A DNA stretch of 64,000 nucleotides. Origin: Mediterraneibacter massiliensis (GTDB lineage: Bacteria > Bacillota > Clostridia > Lachnospirales > Lachnospiraceae). The translations under genes and the position numbers were made by a program. Position 1 is the first letter of the stretch, and the number at the start of each line of letters is the position of its first letter. The stretch lies in the NCBI RefSeq assembly GCF_001487105.1, contig NZ_LN912999.1, positions 1 to 64,000 of the forward strand. The letters run 5' to 3'. Below the pieces are notes generated by a model. It saw only the letters and a list, made by a program, of their open reading frames with translations. It was not told the origin of the DNA and ran no database searches. Below are positions 55,526 through 63,371 of this stretch, piece after piece.

Positions 55526-55634
55526 AAAAACGCTTACAAGGTGTGAATGACTGAGAATGCATTTACACCTTTTTTTCTGCGGTGAAAAGGATAAATGGGT
55601 AAGAAAGTATAGAGATACAGAAAGGAGCTTTGTT

Positions 55635-56435
55635 TTGCTTACAATCAGTAATTATGTGAAGCCAAAGACCCTGGAGGAGGCATATGAGCTGAATCAGGCG
55701 AGAAACAGCCGTGTAATGGGCGGGATGATGTGGATGCGTCTGGGAAACGCGAAGGTTAAGACGATCATAGACTTATCCGGACTTGGACTGGACAAAATAG
55801 AGGAAACGGATCATGTTTTTAGGATCGGAGCCATGTGTACGCTGCGTCAGTTAGAAGAATGTGAAGGATTAAAGGAAATGTACGGGGACGGAATCGCCGA
55901 ATCTGTCCGTCATATCGTTGGCGTGCAGTTTAGAAATCAGGCCACGGTGGGAGGCAGTATTTATGGCAGATACGGTTTTTCGGACGTGTTGACCGCACTG
56001 CTTGCGTTAGATACTTTTGTAGAACTATATGACGGTGGGACGATCCGCCTTTCCGAATTTGTAAACAGGAAAAAAGATAAGGATATTCTTATTTCCGTTA
56101 TCATTCGGAAAAGTAAGAGGAAATTTCATTATGAGTCGGTCAGGCAGACAAAAACAGATTTTCCTGTATTGGCATGCGCGGTGGTAACAGGAATCGTAAA
56201 TGGACAGGAATCCTGGTATTTTTCGGTGGGAGCAAGGCCGATGAAAGCAGCTCTGATCGAGAAGCAGTGGGAAGTACCGAAGGATGCGGATAAAGAAACT
56301 CTTGCACACTTTGCCAGAGAAGCTGCCACATGTTTTGTATATGGTTCTAATATGCGTGGAAGCGCTGCTTATCGCGAACATCTCGCGGAAGTGTTGATAT
56401 GTCGCGCGATGCGGGCGATTTTAGCGGAGGAGTAG
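55635..56435 (+). CDS. Molybdenum hydroxylase FAD-binding subunit (xanthine dehydrogenase type)
   Basis: 266 residues from a TTG at 55635, which follows AAGGAG by 7 bases. An ATG at 55557 lacks such a site and would add residues outside the domain. VKPKTLEEAYELNQ and RVMGGMMWMRLG start the FAD-binding fold, IDLSGLGLD and GVQFRNQATVGGSIYGRYGFSD hold the flavin phosphate region, and SVGARPMKA opens the C-terminal domain. It passes electrons from the [2Fe-2S] subunit to an acceptor. The next gene starts 3 bases after its stop. Confidence 0.9.
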   Translation: MLTISNYVKPKTLEEAYELNQARNSRVMGGMMWMRLGNAKVKTIIDLSGLGLDKIEETDHVFRIGAMCTLRQLEECEGLKEMYGDGIAESVRHIVGVQFRNQATVGGSIYGRYGFSDVLTALLALDTFVELYDGGTIRLSEFVNRKKDKDILISVIIRKSKRKFHYESVRQTKTDFPVLACAVVTGIVNGQESWYFSVGARPMKAALIEKQWEVPKDADKETLAHFAREAATCFVYGSNMRGSAAYREHLAEVLICRAMRAILAEE

Positions 56436-56438
56436 AGG

Positions 56439-56912
56439 ATGGAAGTACAATTTATATTAAATGGAAAACAAGTGTCTGTGGAGGCAGATGGGGATACGAT
56501 CCTTTTGGATGTATTAAGAAATCTGGGATGCCGGAGTGTAAAATGCGGATGCGAGACAACGAATTGCGGCCTGTGTACTGTATGGGTGGACGGAAAGTCC
56601 AGGCTTTCCTGTTCTATTCTGGCAGCGGCAGCAGATGGACATGAGATCACGACATTAGAAGGTGTAGAAAAAGAAGCGGAAGAGTTTGGGACATTTCTGG
56701 CAAATGAAGGGGCAGAACAATGCGGCTTTTGTTCACCGGGCTTTATCATGAATGTACTTGCGATGTTTCGGGAATTGAACAATCCTTCTATAGAAGAGAT
56801 TAAGGAATATCTTTCTGGTAATCTGTGCAGGTGCACCGGTTATATGGGACAGCTGCGGGCAATCCAGAAATATATGGAACATAAGAGAAAGGCAGAGGAG
56901 GTGAGTGCATGA
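56439..56912 (+). CDS. Molybdenum hydroxylase [2Fe-2S] subunit
   Basis: 157 residues, the standard length for CoxS/XdhC-type subunits. The plant-ferredoxin half has KCGCETTNCGLCTVWVDGK with its cysteines, plus a further Cys in LSCSILAA. The helical half carries CGFCSPGF and NLCRCTGYMG for the second cluster. Both clusters look complete, in contrast to the GlpA/GlpC-like proteins 10 kb upstream. It links the molybdenum subunit with the FAD subunit. Confidence 0.96.
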   Translation: MEVQFILNGKQVSVEADGDTILLDVLRNLGCRSVKCGCETTNCGLCTVWVDGKSRLSCSILAAAADGHEITTLEGVEKEAEEFGTFLANEGAEQCGFCSPGFIMNVLAMFRELNNPSIEEIKEYLSGNLCRCTGYMGQLRAIQKYMEHKRKAEEVSA

Positions 56913-59182
56913 GAGCGGTAAATCAGCCGATACCAAAAGTGGATCATAAAGCGCTCGTGACAGGCAAGGCAGTCTACACAAACGATTTGGCTCCCGCAGA
57001 TTGTCTGATAGTAAAAATTGTCAGAAGTCCGCACGCACATGCGCTTATCAAAGAAATCGATACAGCGCGCGCATTGATAGTGCCGGGGATTGAGTGTGTC
57101 TTAACATATAAAGATTGCCCGGATAAGCGATTTACAATGGCAGGACAGACCTATCCGGAGCCAAGTCCGTATGACAGATTGATCTTAGATGAGCGGGTAC
57201 GGTTCGTAGGAGATGCGGTAGCGATCGTGGCAGGCAACAGTGAAGAAGCAGTCCTAAAAGCGATGAAGCTGATAAAAGTCAAATATGAGGTGCTGGAACC
57301 GGTGCTGGATTTCAGAAAGGCAAAAGACAATCCGATCCTGGTACATCCAGAAGACAACTGGAAAAGTCTGTGTCCGGTCGGAGCGGATAATCAAAGGAAT
57401 CTTTGCGCGCATGAAGTCAGTGAAGATGGAGACATCGAAGCAGTTCTGCAATCTTGTGATCATGTGGTAGACAGGGTCTATCACACAAAGGCGAACCAGC
57501 AGGCGATGATGGAGACATTTCGGACATATACGTATATGGATACCTATGGGAGATTGAATATTGTTTCCTCCACACAGGTGCCTTTCCATATCCGCAGGAT
57601 TTTGGCCAATGCACTGGATATACCGAAATCTAAAGTTCGTGTGATAAAACCTCGTATCGGCGGTGGTTTTGGCGCAAAGCAGACATCGGTATCAGAAGTA
57701 TATCCGGCTCTTGTGACATGGAAGACAGGAAAGCCGGCGAAGATCGTCTATACGAGAGAAGAGTCACTGACCGCTTCCTCTCCGCGTCACGAAATGGAAA
57801 TGCATGTCCGCCTGGGAGCGGATAAGGATGGAACGATAAGGGGAATCGATCTGTATACGTTGTCTAATACCGGAGCTTTTGGAGAACATGGACCGACAAC
57901 AGTTGGTCTGTCGGGACATAAATCAATCCCTTTATATGGAAAAACGGAAGCGTTTCGTTTTACTTATGATGTAGTCTATACGAACGTCATGTCTGCCGGA
58001 GCATATCGAGGTTATGGTGCCACACAGGGGATTTTCGCGGTAGAATCGGCGGTCAATGAGATGGCAGATATACTGGGAATGGATCCGACAGTGCTCAGAG
58101 AAAAGAATATGGTGCGCGAAGGACAGACAATGCCGGCGTATTATGGAGAGCCGGCAAATAGCTGCGCACTGGACAGGTGCATGGAGCGTGCGAAGAAAAT
58201 GATCGGCTGGGACGAAAAATATCCGTGCCGAGATATGGGCAACGGGAAAGTACGGGGTGTTGGTGTGGCTATGGCCATGCAGGGTTCCGGAATCTCCGCT
58301 GTGGATACGGCGTCTGTGGCGATCAAGGTGAATGATGATGGTTTTTACAGCCTTCTGATCGGAGCGACGGATATGGGAACCGGGTGTGATACGATCCTGG
58401 CGCAGATGGCAGCAGAATGTCTGGGGTGTGAAATGAAGGATATCGTGGTGCATGGCGTAGATACGGATTCTTCTCCTTATGACTGCGGTTCGTATGCGTC
58501 TAGTACGACGTATGTGACAGGGATGGCTGTGGTAAAGACTTGCGAGGCGCTGATTGAAAAGATATGTGCTCGTGGGGCGCAATATCTGAGCTGTAATATA
58601 GAGGATACAGAATTTGACGGCCAGTGCGTAAGAAATCTGAAAACAGGGGAAACGATCGCGCGCGCGGAGATAGGTAATCAAGTCATGTGTAACAATGGAG
58701 AAGCATTGTCGGCGAGTGAGGCATTTTCCTCTCCTATCTCTCCGCCGCCTTTTATGGTGGGGATGGCAGAAGTCGAGATTGATAAGGAGACCGGGAAAGT
58801 GGAGCCAATCGACTATGTGGCAGTGGTAGACTGCGGAACTGTGATCAATCCGAATCTGGCGCGTGTCCAGGTAGAGGGTGGAATCGCGCAAGGGATCGGA
58901 ATGGCGTTGTACGAGGATATCGTTTATAATAAAAAAGGAAAAAATTATAGCAATTCCTTTATGCAGTATAAGATTCCAAGTCGGCTGGACGTGGGTGATA
59001 TCCGTGTAGAGTTTGAGAGTAGTTATGAGCCGACAGGGCCATTTGGAGCAAAGTCTATCGGTGAGATCGTGATCAATACGCCGTCGCCTGCAATCTCCAA
59101 CGCGATCCAAAATGCCGTCGGTGTGATCGAACGAGAGCTGCCTATTACGGCAGAGAAAGTATACTGGAAGATGCAGGAGTAA
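56909..59182 (+). CDS. Molybdenum hydroxylase molybdopterin-binding large subunit
   Basis: 757 residues. Its ATG overlaps the previous stop (ATGA). RIGGGFGAKQ, SAGAYRGYGATQG and DMGTGCDTILAQ bind the molybdopterin cofactor, and Glu719 in GPFGAKSIGEIVIN is the base that activates the water or hydroxyl. The family includes xanthine, nicotinate and purine hydroxylases of anaerobes. Substrate residues are not diagnostic by eye. A nitrilase-family amidase follows directly, so an N-heterocycle or purine is plausible. No dedicated cofactor-insertion gene is seen in the window. Confidence 0.94.
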   Translation: MRAVNQPIPKVDHKALVTGKAVYTNDLAPADCLIVKIVRSPHAHALIKEIDTARALIVPGIECVLTYKDCPDKRFTMAGQTYPEPSPYDRLILDERVRFVGDAVAIVAGNSEEAVLKAMKLIKVKYEVLEPVLDFRKAKDNPILVHPEDNWKSLCPVGADNQRNLCAHEVSEDGDIEAVLQSCDHVVDRVYHTKANQQAMMETFRTYTYMDTYGRLNIVSSTQVPFHIRRILANALDIPKSKVRVIKPRIGGGFGAKQTSVSEVYPALVTWKTGKPAKIVYTREESLTASSPRHEMEMHVRLGADKDGTIRGIDLYTLSNTGAFGEHGPTTVGLSGHKSIPLYGKTEAFRFTYDVVYTNVMSAGAYRGYGATQGIFAVESAVNEMADILGMDPTVLREKNMVREGQTMPAYYGEPANSCALDRCMERAKKMIGWDEKYPCRDMGNGKVRGVGVAMAMQGSGISAVDTASVAIKVNDDGFYSLLIGATDMGTGCDTILAQMAAECLGCEMKDIVVHGVDTDSSPYDCGSYASSTTYVTGMAVVKTCEALIEKICARGAQYLSCNIEDTEFDGQCVRNLKTGETIARAEIGNQVMCNNGEALSASEAFSSPISPPPFMVGMAEVEIDKETGKVEPIDYVAVVDCGTVINPNLARVQVEGGIAQGIGMALYEDIVYNKKGKNYSNSFMQYKIPSRLDVGDIRVEFESSYEPTGPFGAKSIGEIVINTPSPAISNAIQNAVGVIERELPITAEKVYWKMQE

Positions 59183-59192
59183 TAAGAGTCTT

Positions 59193-60008
59193 ATGAAGAT
59201 TGTACAGCTGCAGATGCATGTCTATGAAGAAAAAGAAAAGAATCTTGCTCAGCTGGGAGAATATTTGAAGAGGACAGCACATGAGCAGGCGGACATAGTG
59301 ACTGTGGGAGAAATGTTCACGTGTCCCTATCAGACGGAAAAATTTCCGCTGTATGCAGAAAGAGAAGGCGAAAAGAGCTGGAAAATATGCAGTGAACTGG
59401 CGCGTATGTATGGGGTGTATCTCTGTGCTGGTTCGATGCCGGAGGTGGATGAGAACGGCAAAATATATAATACGGCGTATGTGTTTGACAGAAAAGGGGA
59501 ACAGATCGCAAAACACCGCAAAGCGCATCTTTTTGATATAGATATAGAAAATGGACAATATTTTAAAGAGTCAGAGACATTGACAGCCGGAGATTCCAGC
59601 ACGGTCTTTGAGACAGAATTTGGAAAAATGGGCGTGTGTATCTGTTTTGATCTTCGTTTTCCTGAACTGAGCAGAATGATGGTAGAACAGGGAGCCAAGA
59701 TGATCCTTGTCCCGGCAGCTTTTAATATGACGACAGGTCCTGCACATTGGGAGATTCTGTTTCGCAGCAGGGCATTGGATAATCAATGTTTTGTAGCTGG
59801 CACATCGAGCGCCAGAGATAGAGAGGCAGGATATGTGGCTTGGGGGCACAGTCTTTTGGTTTCCCCATGGGGAGATATTATAGAAGAGATGGAGGAAAAA
59901 GAAGGATACATCAGCAATGAAATTAATCTGGACTATGTAGAAAAGATCCGTAAGGAACTGCCTCTTTTAAAAGCACGGCGTCAGGACATATACAGCGGAG
60001 AAGTGTAG
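59193..60008 (+). CDS. Carbon-nitrogen hydrolase (nitrilase superfamily amidase)
   Basis: 271 residues, the compact omega-amidase or carbamoylase size. The catalytic triad is visible: Glu40 in IVTVGEMFTCP, Lys110 in KHRKAHLFD and Cys151 in VCICFDLRFPE. A likely second Glu lies in AHWEILFRSRALDNQ. It hydrolyses an amide or carbamoyl bond. Following the molybdenum hydroxylase by 10 bases, it may act on a ring-opened or amide product of that pathway. Omega-amidase is the main alternative. Confidence 0.92.
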   Translation: MKIVQLQMHVYEEKEKNLAQLGEYLKRTAHEQADIVTVGEMFTCPYQTEKFPLYAEREGEKSWKICSELARMYGVYLCAGSMPEVDENGKIYNTAYVFDRKGEQIAKHRKAHLFDIDIENGQYFKESETLTAGDSSTVFETEFGKMGVCICFDLRFPELSRMMVEQGAKMILVPAAFNMTTGPAHWEILFRSRALDNQCFVAGTSSARDREAGYVAWGHSLLVSPWGDIIEEMEEKEGYISNEINLDYVEKIRKELPLLKARRQDIYSGEV

Positions 60009-60109
60009 TTGGAATATTGTCAAATTTCCTAATAGCCATAGAGTCTGCAATATGTTAGAATATATGCAGGGGATAAATGAGATTGTTTTGCATACAGCAG
60101 AGGTGTAGT

Positions 60110-60457
60110 ATGATAGAAAAAGAAGATGTAAAATTGTTAAGAGAATTAATGGCAGATGTGATCCGGGAACAAGTGCCGCAGATCATCCAGGAGCAGGTGC
60201 CGCAGATCATTCAGGAGCAGGTGCCAAGGATGATTGATGAAAGGCTTGCTAAAACAGAAGATTTCCTTCTTGATGAGATCGGACGGACGCAGACATATCT
60301 GGAAAGGAAGATCGACAGGATCGCGGCAGATGTAGAAGAGCTGAAAGCTGTGTACAGAATTAACCGTTTGGAAAGTGATACAGTGAATCTGCTTATGAGA
60401 AATGTAAGAGAGTTAGACAGAAGAGTTTCCGCCGTAGAAAGTAAAATGGCATTGTAA
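60110..60457 (+). CDS. Small coiled-coil protein with 8-residue tandem repeats
   Basis: 115 residues. The start at 60110 follows AGAGGTG; an in-frame ATG at 60077 has no site. After a short N-terminal helix, EQVPQIIQ, EQVPQIIQ and EQVPRMID follow one another (about residues 20-43), encoded by three 24-base direct repeats at 60167-60238. The rest is charged helix with heptad-like Leu, Ile and Val spacing, suggesting a coiled coil. No catalytic motif, signal or membrane segment is present. Similar short proteins occur in Lachnospiraceae without known function. Confidence 0.75.
   Translation: MIEKEDVKLLRELMADVIREQVPQIIQEQVPQIIQEQVPRMIDERLAKTEDFLLDEIGRTQTYLERKIDRIAADVEELKAVYRINRLESDTVNLLMRNVRELDRRVSAVESKMAL
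60167..60238 (+). repeat. Three tandem 24-bp repeats within the coiled-coil gene
   Basis: The units 60167-60190, 60191-60214 and 60215-60238 each contain GTGCC and translate to EQVP plus four residues. Copies 1 and 2 are nearly identical and copy 3 has diverged at its end. Confidence 0.9.
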
Positions 60458-60512
60458 AAATATGTAGATTCTTTGAATCAATAAAAGTGCAGATTGGAAA
60501 GTTATTATTTAA

Positions 60513-60545
60513 GGGCAGGCTGTTAAAAGTCTGCCCGTTTTGTTT
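60513..60545 (+). terminator. Rho-independent terminator after the coiled-coil gene
   Basis: GGGCAG (60513-60518) pairs with CTGCCC (60531-60536), followed by GTTTTGTTT. Confidence 0.8.
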
Positions 60546-60566
60546 GGGAAAAATCAGAAATACAAG

Positions 60567-61235
60567 TTAAGATTTCTGACTGATGTAACGATAGACAGTG
60601 GATTCGGATAACTTTAACTGGCGTGCTATTTCAGAAATGGCGCCTTTCATGCGCGGAATCCCCTGGTCTGCGAGAAGCCATACAATCTCCATTTTTTCTT
60701 TGCGTGTCATTCTATCCGGCGGAATATGAGAATCTGCAATTGTTTTGGCAATGATGGATTCCGCAAAGGAAACAATGGGAACATCCAGATTTTCTTCTAC
60801 GGACGGCGTTATACTTGAGGCATCCTCCATTGTGAATACGGCGCCTCCTATATGCAGTGTCTCAATAAACTGCTACGTTGATTTTATGAAGCTGTGTATA
60901 GCAGAGGTATTTGTGTTCAGACAGAGCATACCTATCAATTTCCCGTGATTCTTTATATAAAAAGTAGAGGCGATAAATTCTTTGCCTTTGGCTTTCGCCT
61001 TATAGTTGACAAGATAATCTTTTGTTTCATACTCTCTATTATTCTTTACCTGAAAAGCGAAATCTGTCAAAGAACTGCCAATCGTTCTACCGGAATGAAA
61101 ACCATGTTCGATAGCCACGATAGAGTGTTCAGGACAAGATACATCGTGTAATACGACTTCTGTATTCTCTCCTAATACTTCTCCAAGAAAATATACAAAT
61201 GGAATAAAGAGAGATAAAACCTCTTGGTCAGTCAT
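60567..61235 (-). pseudogene. YheO-like PAS/HTH regulator interrupted by an in-frame amber codon
   Basis: Read through, this is a 222-codon frame, the full length of the YheO family. Residues 1-120 form the PAS_6 sensor (EVVLHDVSCPEHSIVAIEHG, GKLIGMLCLNTNTSA). The end is the HTH_22 DNA-binding domain (AISEIARQLKLSESTVYRYI). A TAG at 60873-60875 (minus strand) interrupts it after SFIKST; a single C-to-T change from CAG would explain it. The two halves are in the same frame. AGGAGG lies 13 bases before an ATG at 60830, so the HTH half might be made separately. The 61293-61308 palindrome is its likely own operator. Confidence 0.8.
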
Positions 61236-61269
61236 TTTGCGTAATCCTTCCTTTTACTTATTTATTTTT

Positions 61270-61308
61270 ATTATACATTTTTCACAAAAATAAGTCAATG
61301 AAATTGAC
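61270..61308 (-). promoter_or_regulatory. Promoter and palindromic operator of the split regulator
   Basis: On the minus strand, TTGACT (61298-61293), 17 bases, TATAAT (61275-61270). The perfect palindrome GTCAAT-GAA-ATTGAC (61294-61308) overlaps the -35. It lies in the divergent region shared with ridA, so one repressor could control both sides. Confidence 0.75.
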
Positions 61309-61410
61309 GTATTAGTAAAAAATTATTTTTTTAATAAAAATTTATTGCTAAAACGAAAGGCGAGGTGTAAAGTAAGAACAGATAGTAAAGGAGATGAGGA
61401 GGTGAATGAA

Positions 61411-61785
61411 ATGAAAGAAAAAATTGAGTCAAAAAAAGCGCCTGCTGCAATCGGACCCTATTCGCAGGCAGTGATGGACGGAGGAGTTATATTTGTTTCC
61501 GGTCAGCTACCGATCGACCGTGAAACAGGAATTTTTCCATCAGAGGAAGTTGCTGCCCAGACAAGGAGGTCACTAGAAAATATAAGAATGATATTACAGG
61601 AAGCGGGATATGGAATGGATCGGATACTGAAAACTACTGTATATCTGCAGGATATGGAAGATTTTACAGAGATGAATGAGGTGTATCAAGAATTTTTTAC
61701 AGAACCTTATCCGGCTCGTGCGGCGTTTCAGGTTGCAAAATTACCGAAAGGAGCAAAAGTAGAGATTGAAGCGGTAGCAAAATAA
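61411..61785 (+). CDS. ridA: RidA-family enamine/imine deaminase
   Basis: 124 residues from the ATG at 61411, which follows GAGGAGGTG; an ATG at 61345 has no such site. AAIGPYSQAVMDGGVIFVSG and TVYLQDMEDFTEMNEVY match RidA, and the catalytic Arg lies in EPYPARAAFQVAKLPKGAKV. It clears reactive 2-aminoacrylate or imines made by PLP and Fe-S lyases. The NhaC carrier and the cysteine-desulfidase-like gene follow, and such lyases release 2-aminoacrylate, so the association is functionally sensible. The divergent YheO-like regulator likely controls it. Confidence 0.94.
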   Translation: MKEKIESKKAPAAIGPYSQAVMDGGVIFVSGQLPIDRETGIFPSEEVAAQTRRSLENIRMILQEAGYGMDRILKTTVYLQDMEDFTEMNEVYQEFFTEPYPARAAFQVAKLPKGAKVEIEAVAK

Positions 61786-61897
61786 TATTTGTGGTACAAC
61801 GAAAATATGCAATAAGGAGAGCGGAGGAAATTTTTTTACATTGTATGGGAGATAAAGTCTCCAGATATCTGACGCTGAAGAGAGGAGAAGTGCTTAT

Positions 61898-63355
61898 ATG
61901 GAAGAAAATAAGAAATTAGAATTTCGAGGCGGAAGTTTTATGGCCTTGATTCCATTTGCCATTTTTATTATCATTACAATTGCTTTGTCATTTTTTAATG
62001 CGGCTGATCAAAATATGATGATAGGCGCGGGCGTAATAGGTTTGCTGGTTGGCATGTTTTTTGCTAAAAATTTAGGCGAATATTGGGACGTTGTATTGGA
62101 AGGGCTTGGCTCTAAAGTTGCTATGACAGCAGTTATGTTATGGCTGGTCGTAGGTATCTATGGAAATATCCTGAACCGAGGACAGATTGTGGAAGGTCTA
62201 GTATGGCTAAGCGTGAAGATCAATGTAAGCGGCGCAGCCTTTACGGTAGCGGCATTTATCTTTGCGGCAGTATTTGCTATGGCTACAGGCTCTGGGTTTG
62301 GCACTATTTCCACGATGAGCTTTATTTTGTATCCGGCAGGTATTTTGTTAGGTTCTAATCCGGCGGTTTTGGCAGGCGCGATTCTTTCAGGAGCGGCAGT
62401 TGGAGATAACTTAGCGCCGGTATCTGACACTGCGATCATCGCATCTTCCAGTCAGGAGTATATGCATAAAGATGGAGTGGCGGATATTGGAAGTACTGTA
62501 CGTACAAGAGCAAAATTCGTACTGATCGCGGGAGTTATCGCAGCTGTTCTGTTCTTTGTATTCGGCGGAGCCGGCGAGGCAACTGATGCGGCAGAGGCAG
62601 CGGCACTTCTGAAAGAATATCAGAATCCAAAGGGACTTTTGCTCTTGATTCCGACTATTTTAGTTATTATACTTGCGGTAAAGGGAGTCAATATTTTTGC
62701 GGCTCTTGGAACAGGTATTGTTGCTGCCGCTGCGATAGGTATCGCGGCAGGATTATTCCCACTTTCTGCGCTGTTTTCTTTGAAAGATGGAAAAGCAGTA
62801 GGTGCGATCCCAGAAGGCGTAGCAGGCATGACAACAGTAAGTATTGTCCTGATACTTGTTGTGGCGATGGGAAATATGCTGGTAAAGAGCGGATGTATGG
62901 ATACAATCGTAGACTGGATGAATGAAAAAGTGATCAAAACACCGAGAGGCGCTGAAGTGGCGATATGGCTTCTTGCTACTATCTTTGGAATTTTGATCGC
63001 AGCAATCAATACCATTGCAAATATCTGTGTTGCACCGTTTGTTAACGCAGTCGGCAAGAAAAACGGGCTGCATCCATACCGGAGAACAGAGATACTGGCG
63101 ACGACAATCTGTTCTTTCCCATTCTTCCTTCCATTTGGAGGCTGTGTGCTTCTTTTGTTAGGCGGCGTTTCATCTATGATGGATACATATCCATTCCTTC
63201 CGGAACTAGGGGCGTCTGATATGATGTTTACTACATTCTATAGTTGGGCAATTTGGATCGTTATGTTCATTGTCTGCATTATAGGATGGGGACGTTCATT
63301 TGAAGGTAAGAATGGAGAATATGTATTGGCGAAAGAGCGAAAAGAAGAAAAATAA
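61898..63355 (+). CDS. NhaC-family Na+/H+ antiporter or amino-acid exchanger
   Basis: 485 residues with about twelve membrane segments. ATGSGFGTISTMSFILYPAG and SGAAVGDNLAPVSDTAIIAS are NhaC-type segments, the second with the DNLAPVSDT motif that holds the ion. Paralogues work as Na+/H+ antiporters or as malate-lactate or amino-acid antiporters. GAGGAGAAG precedes the ATG. Placement between ridA and a cysteine-desulfidase-like gene suggests transport of the amino acid that enzyme uses. That is inference. Confidence 0.88.
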   Translation: MEENKKLEFRGGSFMALIPFAIFIIITIALSFFNAADQNMMIGAGVIGLLVGMFFAKNLGEYWDVVLEGLGSKVAMTAVMLWLVVGIYGNILNRGQIVEGLVWLSVKINVSGAAFTVAAFIFAAVFAMATGSGFGTISTMSFILYPAGILLGSNPAVLAGAILSGAAVGDNLAPVSDTAIIASSSQEYMHKDGVADIGSTVRTRAKFVLIAGVIAAVLFFVFGGAGEATDAAEAAALLKEYQNPKGLLLLIPTILVIILAVKGVNIFAALGTGIVAAAAIGIAAGLFPLSALFSLKDGKAVGAIPEGVAGMTTVSIVLILVVAMGNMLVKSGCMDTIVDWMNEKVIKTPRGAEVAIWLLATIFGILIAAINTIANICVAPFVNAVGKKNGLHPYRRTEILATTICSFPFFLPFGGCVLLLLGGVSSMMDTYPFLPELGASDMMFTTFYSWAIWIVMFIVCIIGWGRSFEGKNGEYVLAKERKEEK

Positions 63356-63371
63356 AAGGAGGAAGTAGATT

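Noticed and set aside
57932..59110. 392-codon minus-strand frame opposite the molybdenum hydroxylase
   Set aside because: Long only because the sense gene avoids certain codons; no domain and no start signal.
60873..60875. Pyrrolysine coding at the amber codon
   Set aside because: The gene is a regulator, not a methylamine methyltransferase, and no pyl gene is in the window.
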